Positions 35,175 through 44,500 of a stretch of DNA of 64,000 bases are shown one piece after another. The stretch is from NCBI RefSeq assembly GCF_001544555.2, contig NZ_FCOK02000009.1, positions 1 to 64,000 of the forward strand, given 5' to 3'. The stretch's first letter is position 1; the number at the start of each line of letters is the position of its first letter. The DNA is from Caballeronia udeis. Its GTDB lineage: Bacteria > Pseudomonadota > Gammaproteobacteria > Burkholderiales > Burkholderiaceae. Made by a program: the position numbers and the translations under genes. The notes under the pieces were generated by a model. It saw only the letters and a list, made by a program, of their open reading frames with translations, was not told the DNA's origin and made no database searches.

Positions 35175-35654
35175 TTACTGACGAGCGATCGTGCTGGTGC
35201 GGCGAATTTTCGCCTGCAACTGGATCACGCCATACACCAGCGCCTCAGCCGTCGGCGGGCATCCGGGCACGTAGACGTCGACCGGCACGATCCGGTCACA
35301 TCCGCGCACAACCGAATACGAATAGTGATAGTAACCACCGCCGTTGGCGCACGAACCCATGGAGATGACCCAGCGCGGCTCCGCCATCTGGTCGTAGACC
35401 TTGCGCAGCGCCGGCGCCATCTTGTTGCACAGCGTGCCGGCGACGATCATCACGTCCGACTGCCGCGGACTCGGACGAAACACCACGCCGAAACGGTCCA
35501 GATCGTAGCGGGCAGCGCCCGCGTGCATCATCTCGACCGCACAGCACGCCAGACCGAACGTCATGGGCCACAGTGAACCCGTGCGCGTCCAGTTGATCAG
35601 CTTGTCAGCCGTGGTGGTGACAAACCCTTCCTTCAAGACCCCTTCGATACTCAT
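35175..35654 (-). CDS. nuoB: NADH-quinone oxidoreductase subunit B
   Basis: A 159-residue subunit carrying the terminal 4Fe-4S cluster N2, which reduces quinone. The unusual tandem-Cys ligand pair is in [12 protein letters not shown], with further ligands in [11 protein letters not shown] and [11 protein letters not shown]. Length is normal. A 75-base spacer separates it from nuoA. Confidence 0.97.
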   Translation of the reverse strand: MSIEGVLKEGFVTTTADKLINWTRTGSLWPMTFGLACCAVEMMHAGAARYDLDRFGVVFRPSPRQSDVMIVAGTLCNKMAPALRKVYDQMAEPRWVISMGSCANGGGYYHYSYSVVRGCDRIVPVDVYVPGCPPTAEALVYGVIQLQAKIRRTSTIARQ

Positions 35655-35729
35655 TTGCTTTCACTCCAGATGAGCAGCCAGCCATAGCCGCCCAGCAATC
35701 CGGTGATCTTCAACCCGCCCGATACTTCC

Positions 35730-36089
35730 TTACTCCCAGTCCAGCCCACCCTTTCTCCAGATGTAGGCGAAACCAAGCAGAAACTCGAGCAGAAAAACCA
35801 TCATTGACAGGAAACCGGGCCAGCCGATGTCGCGCAGGGCAACGCCCCACGGAAACAGGAACGCGGTTTCGAGGTCGAAAATAATGAACAGAATAGCGAC
35901 GAGATAGTAACGCACATCGAACTTCATACGGGCGTCTTCGAATGCTTCGAAGCCACACTCGTAAGGTGCGTTCTTTTCAGTGTCAGGCTTATTGGGACCG
36001 AGGATCTTACCGATGCTGACGAGCGCGATACCTAAACCGGTGCCCACGACAAGGAACAGCAAGACGGGATAATAGGCTGAGAGATTCAC
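35730..36089 (-). CDS. nuoA: NADH-quinone oxidoreductase subunit A
   Basis: A 119-residue membrane subunit (ND3 homologue) with three helices. The conserved loop [15 protein letters not shown] contains the Cys that is exposed in the deactive state of complex I. The start is taken as GTG 36089 ([13 protein letters not shown]), which has GAGGAT six bases upstream and matches the family length; an ATG at 36152 would add 21 residues with no support. It is the first nuo gene. Confidence 0.95.
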   Translation of the reverse strand: MNLSAYYPVLLFLVVGTGLGIALVSIGKILGPNKPDTEKNAPYECGFEAFEDARMKFDVRYYLVAILFIIFDLETAFLFPWGVALRDIGWPGFLSMMVFLLEFLLGFAYIWRKGGLDWE

Positions 36090-36208
36090 GACTATCCTCA
36101 AATCGGTTTGATCTGGTGTGCCGGCCGGGACGACTGCCCCACCGATTTTCAACTAAAGCCGAGAAACATGCACAAGAGATCTTGAGCAAATTCACTCGCC
36201 AGAAGTGA

Positions 36209-36244
36209 CAATGCCAGCCGAAGCAATGCATGCGGCTGGCATTG
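36209..36244. other. 12-bp hairpin between tRNA-Leu and nuoA
   Basis: CAATGCCAGCCG (36209-36220) and CGGCTGGCATTG (36233-36244) form a perfect 12-bp stem with a 12-base loop, 10 bases after the tRNA 3' end on the minus strand. No U-run follows, so it is more likely a processing or 3'-protecting hairpin, or a partial attenuator, than an efficient terminator. Confidence 0.6.
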
Positions 36245-36253
36245 GATAACTTT

Positions 36254-36338
36254 TGGTGCCGACGGCGAGACTCGAACTCGCACAGCTTTCGCCACTACCC
36301 CCTCAAGATAGCGTGTCTACCAATTTCACCACGTCGGC
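36254..36338 (-). tRNA. tRNA-Leu (anticodon GAG)
   Basis: An 85-base class II tRNA with encoded CCA. The acceptor stem GCCGACG pairs with CGTCGGC, the D-arm is GTGAAATTGGTAGACAC, the anticodon loop TTGAGGG gives GAG (reads CUC and CUU), a long variable arm follows, and the T-arm carries GTTCGAGTC. It lies between secG and nuoA on the same strand, a known arrangement in the group. Confidence 0.97.
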
Positions 36339-36396
36339 ACTGTCTTGCAATCCGGAAAAACAACTTCTAATTGCCGGGAATCGCTTCAAGAACAAA

Positions 36397-36425
36397 ATTA
36401 TAACCGGGTTAACCAGTTTGTTCAA
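36397..36425 (-). promoter_or_regulatory. strong sigma-70 promoter of tRNA-Leu (and probably nuo)
   Basis: TTGAAC (36420-36425) and a consensus TATAAT (36397-36402) are exactly 17 bases apart on the minus strand. The predicted start near 36390 lies about 50 bases before the tRNA. As no clear promoter is seen between the tRNA and nuoA, this may also drive the nuo operon. Confidence 0.75.
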
Positions 36426-36452
36426 CGCACAAAAAGCGCTCCAGGCGAAAAA

Positions 36453-36830
36453 TTATTTCGGCACGTCCGAGCCAGGACCCGACGACGCGACCGGCGCCGA
36501 AGCCGCTGCCGGAACCGACCCGGCGACCGCCGGATGTGCCGCAGGCGCGGTTACCGCCGCCCCGCCCAGCAAGCCTGCGGAGGCCGCCGGCTTATAGCTG
36601 CCGAGGTACGTCAGCGCCAGTGTCGAGATGAAAAACACGGCGGCGAGGACCGCAGTTGTACGCGACAGGAAGTTGGCCGAACCGGTTGCGCCGAACAGGC
36701 TTCCCGACGCGCCGCTACCGAACGCCGCGCCCATGTCCGCACCCTTACCGTGCTGCAACAATACCAGCCCGATAACACCGAACGCCGACAACAACTGGAC
36801 GACGATAATCAAAGTCTTTAAATACAGCAT
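36453..36830 (-). CDS. secG: preprotein translocase subunit SecG
   Basis: A 125-residue membrane protein of the SecYEG channel with two helices (about 3-25 and 52-72) joined by the conserved cytoplasmic loop QHGKGADMGAAFGSGASGSLFG. The C-terminal half is a low-complexity Ala/Pro/Ser tail longer than that of E. coli SecG. ATG 36830 gives the family start MLYLKTLIIVV; a GTG nine bases upstream is possible. It follows tpiA on the same strand. Confidence 0.93.
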   Translation of the reverse strand: MLYLKTLIIVVQLLSAFGVIGLVLLQHGKGADMGAAFGSGASGSLFGATGSANFLSRTTAVLAAVFFISTLALTYLGSYKPAASAGLLGGAAVTAPAAHPAVAGSVPAAASAPVASSGPGSDVPK

Positions 36831-36916
36831 TCCGTTCACCCGACTCTTTAATGTTCACGTGACACTGTTGCGTCACGCTTTTGATGCTTACATCTTCGAA
36901 AGCTTAAACTCGGTTA

Positions 36917-37699
36917 TTAAACCGAAACGTTTTGTGCCGCCTGGCAAATCGCAAGGAAATCGTTCGACTTCAGCGATGCGCCGCCAATCAATCCGCCATC
37001 AATGTCCTGCTGAGCGAATAATTCTTCCGCATTCTCCGGCTTGACACTGCCGCCGTACAAGACCGGCACGTCCGCCACTGCTGCACCCTTGCCGGCCAGT
37101 TGCGCGCGCAGGAATGCGTGAACCTGTTGCGCCTGCTCCGTCGTCGCGCTTTTTCCCGTGCCGATCGCCCAGACCGGCTCGTACGCCACGACGATCTTCG
37201 CCGCCTGGTGCTCGCTCAGCACCAGCAACACGGCTTCCAGTTGCGTGCCGACTACTTGCTCTGTCAAACCGTTGTCACGCTGCTCCAGCGTCTCGCCCAC
37301 GCACACGATGGGCGTCAGCCCGGCTTCCAGCGCTCGCTGCGCCTTCACCGCGACCAGGTCCGAATGCTCGCCATGATAGGCGCGCCGCTCCGAGTGACCA
37401 ACGATCGCGAATGTTGCATCAAAATCCGCTGCCATGCCTGCGGCGACTTCACCGGTATAAGCGCCCTGCGTGTGGGCCGAGACGTCCTGGACACCCCACG
37501 CGACCACCGATCCGCCCAGCAGCGCCTGCGCCTGCGCAAGATACGGCGCGGGCACGCAAACCGCGGTGCGCACGCCCTTCTGCAACGTCGCGGCGCCAGC
37601 GGCCACTGCCTGCATCAAGACCGCGTTCTCAGCCAGACGGCCGTGCATCTTCCAGTTTCCGACTACCAGTTTTGCGCGCTCGGCTTGTTCTTTCGGCAT
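36917..37699 (-). CDS. tpiA: triosephosphate isomerase
   Basis: A 260-residue TIM-barrel enzyme interconverting glyceraldehyde 3-phosphate and dihydroxyacetone phosphate. Catalytic parts are visible: Asn and Lys in VGNWKMHG, His in IVGHSERR, the catalytic Glu in [15 protein letters not shown] (loop 6), and the phosphate-binding YGGSVKPEN. The ATG at 37699 ([17 protein letters not shown]) agrees with the family; upstream in-frame Met at 37732 is a weaker option. It heads the tpiA-secG unit and has a recognisable promoter. Confidence 0.96.
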   Translation of the reverse strand: MPKEQAERAKLVVGNWKMHGRLAENAVLMQAVAAGAATLQKGVRTAVCVPAPYLAQAQALLGGSVVAWGVQDVSAHTQGAYTGEVAAGMAADFDATFAIVGHSERRAYHGEHSDLVAVKAQRALEAGLTPIVCVGETLEQRDNGLTEQVVGTQLEAVLLVLSEHQAAKIVVAYEPVWAIGTGKSATTEQAQQVHAFLRAQLAGKGAAVADVPVLYGGSVKPENAEELFAQQDIDGGLIGGASLKSNDFLAICQAAQNVSV

Positions 37700-37782
37700 T
37701 TGTCTCGTCGTAGCAGCGAGGCTGCCGATCATTGAAATAGAAAAATGGAACTTTCGGACGCAACGCGCCAGCACAACATATG

Positions 37783-37812
37783 ATTTTACTGTGCCCGGCG
37801 GAAATCGGTCAA
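37783..37812 (-). promoter_or_regulatory. sigma-70 promoter of tpiA
   Basis: TTGACC (37807-37812) and TAAAAT (37783-37788) with an 18-base spacer on the minus strand, five of six consensus bases each. The predicted start is near 37776, about 75 bases before tpiA. Confidence 0.6.
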
Positions 37813-37831
37813 ACAACGCGGTCAAACAACG
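37806..37831. repeat. tandem 13-bp direct repeat with duplicated -35 box
   Basis: CGGTCAAACAACG occurs twice in perfect tandem (37806-37818 and 37819-37831). On the minus strand each copy carries TTGACC, so the tpiA promoter has two -35 boxes 13 bases apart. Confidence 0.85.
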
Positions 37832-37871
37832 AAACCTGATCCGCCGGTCAATTCAGGTCCCGGACCGGCAA

Positions 37872-38888
37872 TCAGGCAACCTGGCCCCAGTCCAGCATGA
37901 TCTTGCCGATATGCGTACTGCCTTCCATCAATGCATGAGCGGCGGCGGCCTGATCGGCGGGGAAAACCTGATGAATGACAGGTTTGATCCGTCCGGCCTC
38001 GATCTCCGGCCATACGTGCGTCTTCAGTTGCACCGCGACCCTGCCCTTGAACGCGACCGAGCGCGGCCGCAGTGTGGAGCCGGTAATCACCAGGCGGCGA
38101 CGCAGCACTTCGTTGAGGTTGATCTCGGCTTTCGAACCGCCCAGCGTTGCAATCACGACCACCCGGCCGCCGTCGGCCAGCGTCTTCAGCTCACGCGGAA
38201 GATAGTCGCCAGCGACCATGTCCAGGATCACGTCCACGCCGCGGTCGTTCGTCAGCGACTTCACCACATCGACGAAATCTTCCGTGTTGTAGTTGATCGC
38301 GCGTTCCGCGCCGAGCTTTTCGCACGCCTGGCACTTTTCGTCGCTCCCAGCCGTCACGAACACGCGATGCCCCAGCGCCTTTGCAATCTGGATGGCCGTC
38401 ACGCCGATACCGCTCGACCCGCCCTGGATCAGCAGCGTTTCTTCCGCACCGTTCTCGCCCTTGCCCAGATGCGCACGCTCGAACACGTTGCTCCAGACCG
38501 TGAAGAACGTTTCCGGCAACGACGCCGCCTCAATATCCGTCAACCTCTGCGGCACCGGCAGGCATTGATCGAGCGGCGCGCACGCGTATTCAGCGTACCC
38601 ACCGCCCGCGAGCAGCGCGCACACGCGATCCCCTGCTCTCAAACCGAACGGATTGTGCTTCGGATCGAAGTCGCCGCGCACGATCTCACCGGCCACTTCC
38701 AGCCCCGGCAGATCCGAGGCGCCCGGCGGCGGCGCATAACCGCCCTTGCGCTGGAACACGTCCGGGCGATTCACGCCCGACGCCGCGACCTTGATCAGCA
38801 CTTCGCCGGCCTTCGGCTCCGGCATTGGACGCTCGCCCAGCTTCAATACGTCGGGCGAACCGAACTCGGTGATTTCGATGGCTTTCAT
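37872..38888 (-). CDS. NAD(P)H quinone oxidoreductase, PIG3-type MDR family
   Basis: A 338-residue medium-chain reductase without the structural zinc cysteines, of the quinone oxidoreductase PIG3 family. The N-terminal GroES-like domain holds GVNRPDVFQRKGGYAPPPGASDLPGLEVAG; the NADPH-binding motif is IQGGSSGIGVTAIQIAKALG. It would reduce quinones or enones in the cytoplasm. GAAGGGAA precedes the ATG. It lies between pnp and tpiA on the same strand but has terminators or gaps on both sides, so it is probably a single-gene unit. Confidence 0.88.
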   Translation of the reverse strand: MKAIEITEFGSPDVLKLGERPMPEPKAGEVLIKVAASGVNRPDVFQRKGGYAPPPGASDLPGLEVAGEIVRGDFDPKHNPFGLRAGDRVCALLAGGGYAEYACAPLDQCLPVPQRLTDIEAASLPETFFTVWSNVFERAHLGKGENGAEETLLIQGGSSGIGVTAIQIAKALGHRVFVTAGSDEKCQACEKLGAERAINYNTEDFVDVVKSLTNDRGVDVILDMVAGDYLPRELKTLADGGRVVVIATLGGSKAEINLNEVLRRRLVITGSTLRPRSVAFKGRVAVQLKTHVWPEIEAGRIKPVIHQVFPADQAAAAHALMEGSTHIGKIMLDWGQVA

Positions 38889-38942
38889 CTGCTTATTCCC
38901 TTCAAGTCACACTCGCCTGACACCGATGCATAACCCCATGGC

Positions 38943-38973
38943 ATTGCGGGCTCACTCAGCCGAAACCCGCAAT
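38943..38973. other. 8-bp inverted repeat upstream of quinone oxidoreductase
   Basis: ATTGCGGG (38943-38950) and CCCGCAAT (38966-38973) form an inverted repeat about 55 bases before the quinone oxidoreductase start. It could be a repressor site or a hairpin. Confidence 0.35.
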
Positions 38974-39004
38974 AACATCGAATCATGTTTGAACCGTCAC
39001 ATTC

Positions 39005-39039
39005 AAAAACGGCCGGCGCGCGGGACTCACGCGCCGGCC
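39005..39039 (-). terminator. intrinsic terminator of pnp
   Basis: GGCCGGCGCG (39011-39020) pairs with CGCGCCGGCC (39030-39039), 10 bp with a 9-base loop. On the minus strand a GTTTTTG run follows. It closes the rpsO-pnp unit. Confidence 0.82.
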
Positions 39040-39056
39040 ATCCCGAACTTACCGCA

Positions 39057-41198
39057 TTACTGCTGCGTCGGCTGGATCGGTTCGATAGGCGCGCCGCCTT
39101 CGTTCAGCAAAGCCTTCGCCGACAAACGAACACGACCCTTTTCGTCTGTCTGGATGACCTTGACCTTCACGATCTGGCCTTCCTTCAGGTAGTCGTTGAT
39201 GTCCTTGATGCGCTCGTTCACGATTTCCGAGATGTGCAGCAGACCATCCTTACCCGGAAGAATATTCACGATCGCGCCGAAGTCCAGCAATTTGAGTACC
39301 GGGCCTTCGTAGACCTGACCCACTTCCACTTCGGCCGTGATGTTCTCGATGCGCTTCTTCGCTTCCGCCATGCCTTCGCTGCTCGTGCTCGCGATGGTCA
39401 CCACGCCGTCGTCCGAAATGTCGATGGTCGTGTTGGTTTCTTCGGTCAACGCACGGATCACCGAACCGCCCTTGCCGATCACGTCGCGGATTTTCTCCGG
39501 ATTGATCTTCATGGTGATCATGCGCGGCGCGTAGTCCGACAGGTTCGTGTTCGTACCCGGAACCGCGGTCGTCATCTTGCCCAGGATATGCATGCGGCCT
39601 TCCTTCGCCTGTGCGAGCGCGACCTGCATGATTTCCTTCGTGATGCCCTGGATCTTGATGTCCATCTGCAGTGCCGTCACGCCTTGCGCCGTGCCCGCCA
39701 CCTTGAAGTCCATGTCGCCGAGGTGATCTTCGTCGCCCAGGATGTCGGTCAGCACCGCGAACTTGTTGCCTTCGAGGATCAGGCCCATCGCGATACCCGC
39801 GACGTGCGCTTTCATGGGAACACCAGCGTCCATCAACGCGAGACAGCCGCCGCAGACCGAAGCCATGGACGAAGAACCGTTCGATTCCGTGATTTCCGAC
39901 ACCACGCGGATGGAATAGCCGAATTCGTCGGCGCTCGGCAGGCAAGCCGCCAACGCGCGCTTGGCCAGCCGGCCATGACCGATTTCACGGCGCTTCGGCG
40001 AACCGACGCGACCCGTTTCGCCGGTCGCGAACGGAGGCATGTTGTAGTGAAGCATGAAGCGTTCGCGATACTCGCCTTCGAGCGCGTCGATGTTCTGTTC
40101 GTCGCCCTTCGTGCCCAGCGTCGCGATCACGAGCGCTTGCGTTTCGCCGCGCGTGAACAGAGCCGAACCGTGCGTACGCGGCAGCACGCCGGTACGGATT
40201 TCGATCGGACGGACGGTGCGGGTGTCGCGGCCGTCAATACGCGGTTCGCCGTTCAGGATCTGCGTACGGACGATCTTCGCTTCGATGTCGAACATCACAT
40301 TGCCGATGGTCGCCTTGTCAGCCGGCGTTTCGCCCGCTGCAACCGCGTCTTCGGTCAACTTTGCGGTCGTTGCTGCGTAAACTTCCTTCAGCTTGGCGGT
40401 ACGAGCTGATTTGTCGCGGATCTGGTACACGGCGTTCAGATCGGCTTGCGCCAGTTCCGACACGCGTGCGATCAGCGGTTCGTTCTTCGGTGCCGGCGCC
40501 CAATCCCACTCAGGCTTGCCACCTTCGGCGACGAGTTCGTGGATCGCGTCGATAGCGACCTGCATCTGGTCGTGACCAAACACCACGGCGCCGAGCATGA
40601 CTTCTTCGGTCAGTTGCTGCGCTTCCGATTCCACCATCAACACCGCGCGTTCCGTACCGGCAACGATCAGGTCGAGCGCCGATTCCTTCATTTGCGGACG
40701 GGTCGGGTTCAACACGTATTCGTTGTTGATATAGGCCACGCGTGCTGCGCCCACCGGGCCGTTGAACGGCAGGCCGGAGATAGCCAGCGCTGCCGACGCG
40801 CCGATCAGCGCAGGGATGTCGGCAGGCACGTCGGGGTTCAACGACAGCACATGGATTACTACCTGCACTTCGTTATAAAAACCTTCCGGGAACAGCGGAC
40901 GCAACGGACGGTCGATCAGGCGCGAAATCAACGTTTCGCCTTCCGACGGACGGCCTTCGCGACGGAAGAAACCACCCGGGATCTTGCCGGCTGCGTAGGT
41001 CTTTTCCAGATAGTCGACGGTCAGCGGGAAGAAATCCTGGCCCGGCTTTGCCGTCTTCGCGCCGACAACCGTCGCGAGCACCACGGTATCTTCCACATCG
41101 ACGATCACGGCGCCGCTTGCCTGGCGCGCGATTTCACCTGTTTCCAGGCGAACGTTGTGTTGTCCCCACTTGAATTCCTTGACGATCTTTTTAAACAT
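39057..41198 (-). CDS. pnp: polyribonucleotide nucleotidyltransferase (PNPase)
   Basis: A 713-residue phosphorolytic 3'-5' exoribonuclease of the degradosome. Two RNase PH-like domains flank a helical domain; [31 protein letters not shown] is in the first and the second contains [10 protein letters not shown] and [19 protein letters not shown] domain ([18 protein letters not shown]) and an S1 domain ([33 protein letters not shown]) close the protein. ATG 41198 has AAGGAGTG upstream. It lies downstream of rpsO, as in most bacteria. In E. coli the leader is cut by RNase III for autocontrol. Confidence 0.97.
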   Translation of the reverse strand: MFKKIVKEFKWGQHNVRLETGEIARQASGAVIVDVEDTVVLATVVGAKTAKPGQDFFPLTVDYLEKTYAAGKIPGGFFRREGRPSEGETLISRLIDRPLRPLFPEGFYNEVQVVIHVLSLNPDVPADIPALIGASAALAISGLPFNGPVGAARVAYINNEYVLNPTRPQMKESALDLIVAGTERAVLMVESEAQQLTEEVMLGAVVFGHDQMQVAIDAIHELVAEGGKPEWDWAPAPKNEPLIARVSELAQADLNAVYQIRDKSARTAKLKEVYAATTAKLTEDAVAAGETPADKATIGNVMFDIEAKIVRTQILNGEPRIDGRDTRTVRPIEIRTGVLPRTHGSALFTRGETQALVIATLGTKGDEQNIDALEGEYRERFMLHYNMPPFATGETGRVGSPKRREIGHGRLAKRALAACLPSADEFGYSIRVVSEITESNGSSSMASVCGGCLALMDAGVPMKAHVAGIAMGLILEGNKFAVLTDILGDEDHLGDMDFKVAGTAQGVTALQMDIKIQGITKEIMQVALAQAKEGRMHILGKMTTAVPGTNTNLSDYAPRMITMKINPEKIRDVIGKGGSVIRALTEETNTTIDISDDGVVTIASTSSEGMAEAKKRIENITAEVEVGQVYEGPVLKLLDFGAIVNILPGKDGLLHISEIVNERIKDINDYLKEGQIVKVKVIQTDEKGRVRLSAKALLNEGGAPIEPIQPTQQ

Positions 41199-41568
41199 TC
41201 TCACTCCTTCTTCGTTATGCCTCGCGTGTTTCCTGACGTGTTGTCGTGGACGCCGGAGCATCCGGAGCCCGTGCACACGGTAAAGAAACGGCGAAGCCAA
41301 GCGATGACCGGAACCGCACGAAAGAGGGGTGTATGTCATTCCAACGCAACACGACACGCGATGCGCATGACGCGCTGGAATGACACAAAGCTCCGCCGTG
41401 AAGCCCGGCCTGTAGTCGAATCGGTTTCCGATCCGGGGTTGGCCTTAATGCAAGCCTTCGATATTTCCCGCCACTTTCCTTTCTACGCCCATGAAGAGCG
41501 CGCCGTTCAAAAACAAAATGCCTGTATCAGCAAACTGACACAGGCATTTCGTTGTGAACGCTAGCCGC
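41199..41568 (-). other. rpsO-pnp intergenic region and pnp leader
   Basis: This 370-base stretch holds the rpsO terminator (described separately) and roughly 300 bases of leader before pnp. No gene is supported. By analogy with E. coli an RNase III-processed double-stranded leader would be expected here, but I cannot fold it by eye. Confidence 0.5.
41509..41549 (-). terminator. terminator between rpsO and pnp
   Basis: AAATGCCTGTATCAG (41516-41530) and CTGACACAGGCATTT (41535-41549) form a 15-bp stem with one mismatch and a CAAA loop. On the minus strand TTTTGTTTTT follows. Partial read-through into pnp is expected from the conserved gene order. Confidence 0.82.
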
Positions 41569-41847
41569 TTACTTGCGCAGGCCCAGCTTCTCGATCAGCG
41601 AGCGATAACGGTCAGCGTCTTTGCCCTTGAGGTAATCGAGCAGCTTGCGACGGCGGCTCACCATGCGCAGCAGGCCGCGGCGGCTGTGGTGATCCTTCGT
41701 GTGAGCCTTGAAGTGAACGGTCAGTTCGTTGATACGGGTGGTCAGCAGTGCAACTTGCACTTCTGGCGATCCGGTGTCATTAGCGGCGCGCGCATATTCT
41801 GCGACAACGTCGGACTTCTTTGCATGAGCAGCAACTACGGTAGACAT
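41569..41847 (-). CDS. rpsO: 30S ribosomal protein S15
   Basis: A 92-residue primary 16S rRNA-binding protein of the small-subunit platform. The signature [40 protein letters not shown] is intact. It is three residues longer than the E. coli protein at the N-terminus. AAAGGA lies before the ATG. It has a strong promoter and a structured 129-base leader, consistent with the autoregulation known for S15 in several phyla. Confidence 0.98.
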   Translation of the reverse strand: MSTVVAAHAKKSDVVAEYARAANDTGSPEVQVALLTTRINELTVHFKAHTKDHHSRRGLLRMVSRRRKLLDYLKGKDADRYRSLIEKLGLRK

Positions 41848-41916
41848 TTGATTTTCCTTTGAAACGGACAGGCGGTCACGGAAGAAAGGCCGTGCCGTGG
41901 GTTTTCTACGTTACTT

Positions 41917-41976
41917 GAATCAACCTCTGATTCGCTTGCCGGACGGGGTTCTGCAACCCTCCCCAAGTACGGCAAG
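41917..41976 (-). promoter_or_regulatory. structured 5' leader of rpsO
   Basis: The predicted transcript begins at about 41976, exactly where a hairpin starts: CTTGCCG pairs with CGGCAAG across 41935-41976, with an inner GGGTT/AACCC stem. A second hairpin, GAATCA with TGATTC (41917-41933), follows at once. The two stacked stems resemble r-protein autoregulatory leaders. Binding by S15 is inference. Confidence 0.5.
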
Positions 41977-41982
41977 TCGCGA

Positions 41983-42011
41983 ATTATAGCACAGCGGTTT
42001 TCGTCGTCGAC
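41983..42011 (-). promoter_or_regulatory. extended -10 promoter of rpsO
   Basis: A consensus TATAAT (41983-41988 on the minus strand) is preceded by TGC, making an extended -10 box. The -35 region around 42006-42011 (GTCGAC) is weak. Confidence 0.65.
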
Positions 42012-42069
42012 CCGGTTGGGGACGACGGACGAAATGATGCAATAGTCCTGCGCCCAGGACGTGTTGTTT

Positions 42070-43470
42070 TTACGGCGCGGGACGCTTCATCTGGCAGGTG
42101 GTGGGCATGGCGGTCTGGGCGGCCGGGATCTTTAACAGCGTTCGAAAGCCAAAACCGGACCCTTCGTTGTCAAAATGCACGCCCGGCGTGCCCACCTTGT
42201 CCATCTCCATCACATAAAGGGGCTGGATCAATTGATGATCGGCGGCACGCATTTCTGTTGTCTGGAATCCTTTGTCCAGCTTCATGCCTTCCAGTGCGCG
42301 GGCGACCGCGGCCGGGTCGGCGCTGTGCGCTTTCTCCATGGCCTGCGCCAGCATCTCGATCATGACCGGCATGCGCAGGAAGAGGTAATCGTCGGCCGCA
42401 GCAGGAAAACGGGTGCGAAAAGCCGCGTAGTAAGCATCCGACGCGCTGCCGCCTACATTCGGATGCCAGTCGGCCACCGCCACGACATGTTTTACGCCGG
42501 CGTCCCCCAGAGCGGCGGGCGCGCCCAGGCTGTTGCCGTAAAACGTATAGAAATGCGTGTCGAGCCCCTGTTCGCGGGCAGCTTTGACAAGCAGCGTCAG
42601 GTCATTGCCCCAGTTGCCGGTGATCACCGCGTCGGCGCCGCTTGCGCGGATCTTGGCCACGTACGGCGCGAAGTCCTTCACGCGCCCGGCGGGGATGAAT
42701 TCATCGGCGACGATTGCGATGTCCGGGCGACGCTCCTTCAGCGCACGCTGGGCTTCATGGCTGACGTCGTGGCCAAAGCTGTAGTCCTGGTTGAACAAAT
42801 AGACCTTCTTCACCGATTGATCGTGCTGGATGACATCGGCGAGCGCATTCATCCGCATGCCCGCGTGGGCATCGAAGCGAAAGTGCCAGAAACTGCAATC
42901 GGCGTTGGTGAGCGCGGGGTCGTCGGCGGAATAGTTGAGGAAAACCACGCGATGTTCCGGATCGCGGGAATTTTGCTTATTGATCGCGTCGATAAGCGCA
43001 GCCGCGACCGCCGAGCTGTTGCCCTGCATGACAAAGCCAATATCCTGGTCGATAGCCGCACGCAACTGGACGAGGCTGGCTTCGCTGCTGCCCTTGCCGT
43101 CGAGGACCACCAGCTGGAGCGGATGTTTGCCGTCGGGCAATGCAACACCGCCGTTCGCATTCACGCGCTCTACGCCAAAGCGAAGATTCCGTTCGACGGC
43201 CGCGCCGGCGTTGGCGAACGGACCGGACATGCCTTCGATCATCGCAATGCGAATGGGGGGCAAGCCGGGCGCGGCGTCCGCCGCACGCGCGGGAGCGACA
43301 AGCGCACTGACGACGCATGACGCCACCAGCAACAAACCGCTCAGGCGCTTGCCGGCATGCAATGCGCGGCCGAGAAGCCGGGACCGACGCGTCGGCAAGC
43401 ACCGCTCACTTGCCCTGAGAGAAACCACGCGCCGCAAACCGGGGCCGAGGTCGAGACCCATACAGTCCAT
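42070..43470 (-). CDS. branched-chain amino acid-type ABC substrate-binding protein
   Basis: A 466-residue type I periplasmic binding protein of the Leu/Ile/Val (Peripla_BP_6) family. After a long basic N-region, the hydrophobic core LSGLLLVASCVVSALV and the site APARA-AD form a signal peptide ending near residue 65; PPIRIAMIEGMSGPFANAG is the usual first strand and ligand loop. No permease or ATPase genes are adjacent, so the partner transporter is elsewhere or it is a sensor protein. The start is uncertain: ATGs at 43470 and 43461 both lack a good ribosome-binding site, and the N-region looks long. A 9-bp unit TAATGGACTG is partly repeated there. Confidence 0.8.
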   Translation of the reverse strand: MDCMGLDLGPGLRRVVSLRASERCLPTRRSRLLGRALHAGKRLSGLLLVASCVVSALVAPARAADAAPGLPPIRIAMIEGMSGPFANAGAAVERNLRFGVERVNANGGVALPDGKHPLQLVVLDGKGSSEASLVQLRAAIDQDIGFVMQGNSSAVAAALIDAINKQNSRDPEHRVVFLNYSADDPALTNADCSFWHFRFDAHAGMRMNALADVIQHDQSVKKVYLFNQDYSFGHDVSHEAQRALKERRPDIAIVADEFIPAGRVKDFAPYVAKIRASGADAVITGNWGNDLTLLVKAAREQGLDTHFYTFYGNSLGAPAALGDAGVKHVVAVADWHPNVGGSASDAYYAAFRTRFPAAADDYLFLRMPVMIEMLAQAMEKAHSADPAAVARALEGMKLDKGFQTTEMRAADHQLIQPLYVMEMDKVGTPGVHFDNEGSGFGFRTLLKIPAAQTAMPTTCQMKRPAP

Positions 43471-43755
43471 TACAGTCCATCCATGGATAAATGACAGCGA
43501 AGATGACAGCAAAGCGAATCGCGGATCATAGGACGTTCGCCATGCTGCATGCAACCGCCAGGGAAATGCGAATGGAAATGGAATAGCCGCCCGGCCCCGC
43601 ACGTTCCATCTACATGCAACAAGCGCGTCCTGACGGCCGCGATCAAAACCGCGCGCCGACCCCGCATGTCAAAATAAGCGATGCGGTGCAAGACAGCAGA
43701 AAAACCCACGGCCGATCGTTGATACGGCGTGGATACGAATACGAAGGAGGCTTCG

Positions 43756-44265
43756 ATGTTGAGCAAGGCAATACGAAAACCCGCGGCGGCAATGGCACTC
43801 GCCCTTCTGCTCACGGCGTGCGCACAGCCGTGGCAGAACTACCAGGCAGGCGCGGACTCGTCCACCATCACGGCAAAGCTGGGACCGCCCAGGGAGGTCT
43901 ATGACTTGCCGAACGGCGGCAAGCGCCTGATGTGGCCGACCCAGCCACTGGGCGAAGTGACCACGGCGGCGGATATCGATGCATCGGGAAAGATCGTGAG
44001 CGTGCGCCAGGTCCTCGATGAAAACGAGTTCTTCAAAGCCCAGGTCGGCACCTGGACACGCAAGGACGTGCTGATCAACTTCGGGCGTCCGGTGGAGACG
44101 TCCTACTTCCCGTTGATGAAACGCGAGGTGTGGACCTACCGGTACATGGAAGCAAACGTCTGGTACATGATGTACAGCTTTTACTTCGACGATCAGGGCA
44201 CGCTGCGCCTGACACAAAAAACGCCCGACCCGCTTCACGATCCCGATCAACGGAATTTCTTCTGA
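43756..44265 (+). CDS. outer-membrane-type lipoprotein, BamE/SmpA-like
   Basis: A 169-residue lipoprotein. The signal ends in the lipobox LLTAC, so Cys about residue 23 would be lipidated. The next residues, AQPWQNYQAGADSSTITAKLGPPREVYDLPNGGKRLMW, have the pattern of BamE-like proteins: a short helix pair, then strands with W-Y-Y motifs such as REVWTYRYMEANVWYMMYSFYFDDQGTL. AAGGAGG before ATG 43756 fixes the start. An outer-membrane biogenesis role is possible, but true bamE is normally elsewhere; treat as a paralogue. Confidence 0.72.
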   Translation: MLSKAIRKPAAAMALALLLTACAQPWQNYQAGADSSTITAKLGPPREVYDLPNGGKRLMWPTQPLGEVTTAADIDASGKIVSVRQVLDENEFFKAQVGTWTRKDVLINFGRPVETSYFPLMKREVWTYRYMEANVWYMMYSFYFDDQGTLRLTQKTPDPLHDPDQRNFF

Positions 44266-44322
44266 TTTCGCCTTTCGCCTGATTTCACCTGATCAAGCAC
44301 CGAAGAAATTTTTTGTCGACGA

Positions 44323-44357
44323 AAAAAAATGCCGCTCGAAAAATGCGGCATTTTTTT
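44323..44357 (+). terminator. terminator of lipoprotein gene
   Basis: AAAAAAATGCCGC (44323-44335) pairs with GCGGCATTTTTTT (44345-44357) across a 9-base loop, ending in a T7 run. Confidence 0.85.
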
Positions 44358-44500
44358 ATGACTGGACTGCCCGGATCTTTTAATAGAAAGTTATTCGTAA
44401 GGTTTCTCGCGGCGCCGCGATGACGCCGGAAATACATTCCCGGCGATAATTTGGCCGTTGCAGTGTTGTGCCTCTCGTTACGCTTTTGGAGCTGATACCC

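Noticed and set aside
36858..36877. CGTGAC/GTCACG repeat between tpiA and secG as an operator
   Set aside because: 6-bp arms within a tightly linked gene pair; equally well a chance mRNA hairpin.
38985..40409. Plus-strand open frame (474 codons) opposite pnp
   Set aside because: Antisense to a clearly coding PNPase gene; composition is typical of a reversed frame.
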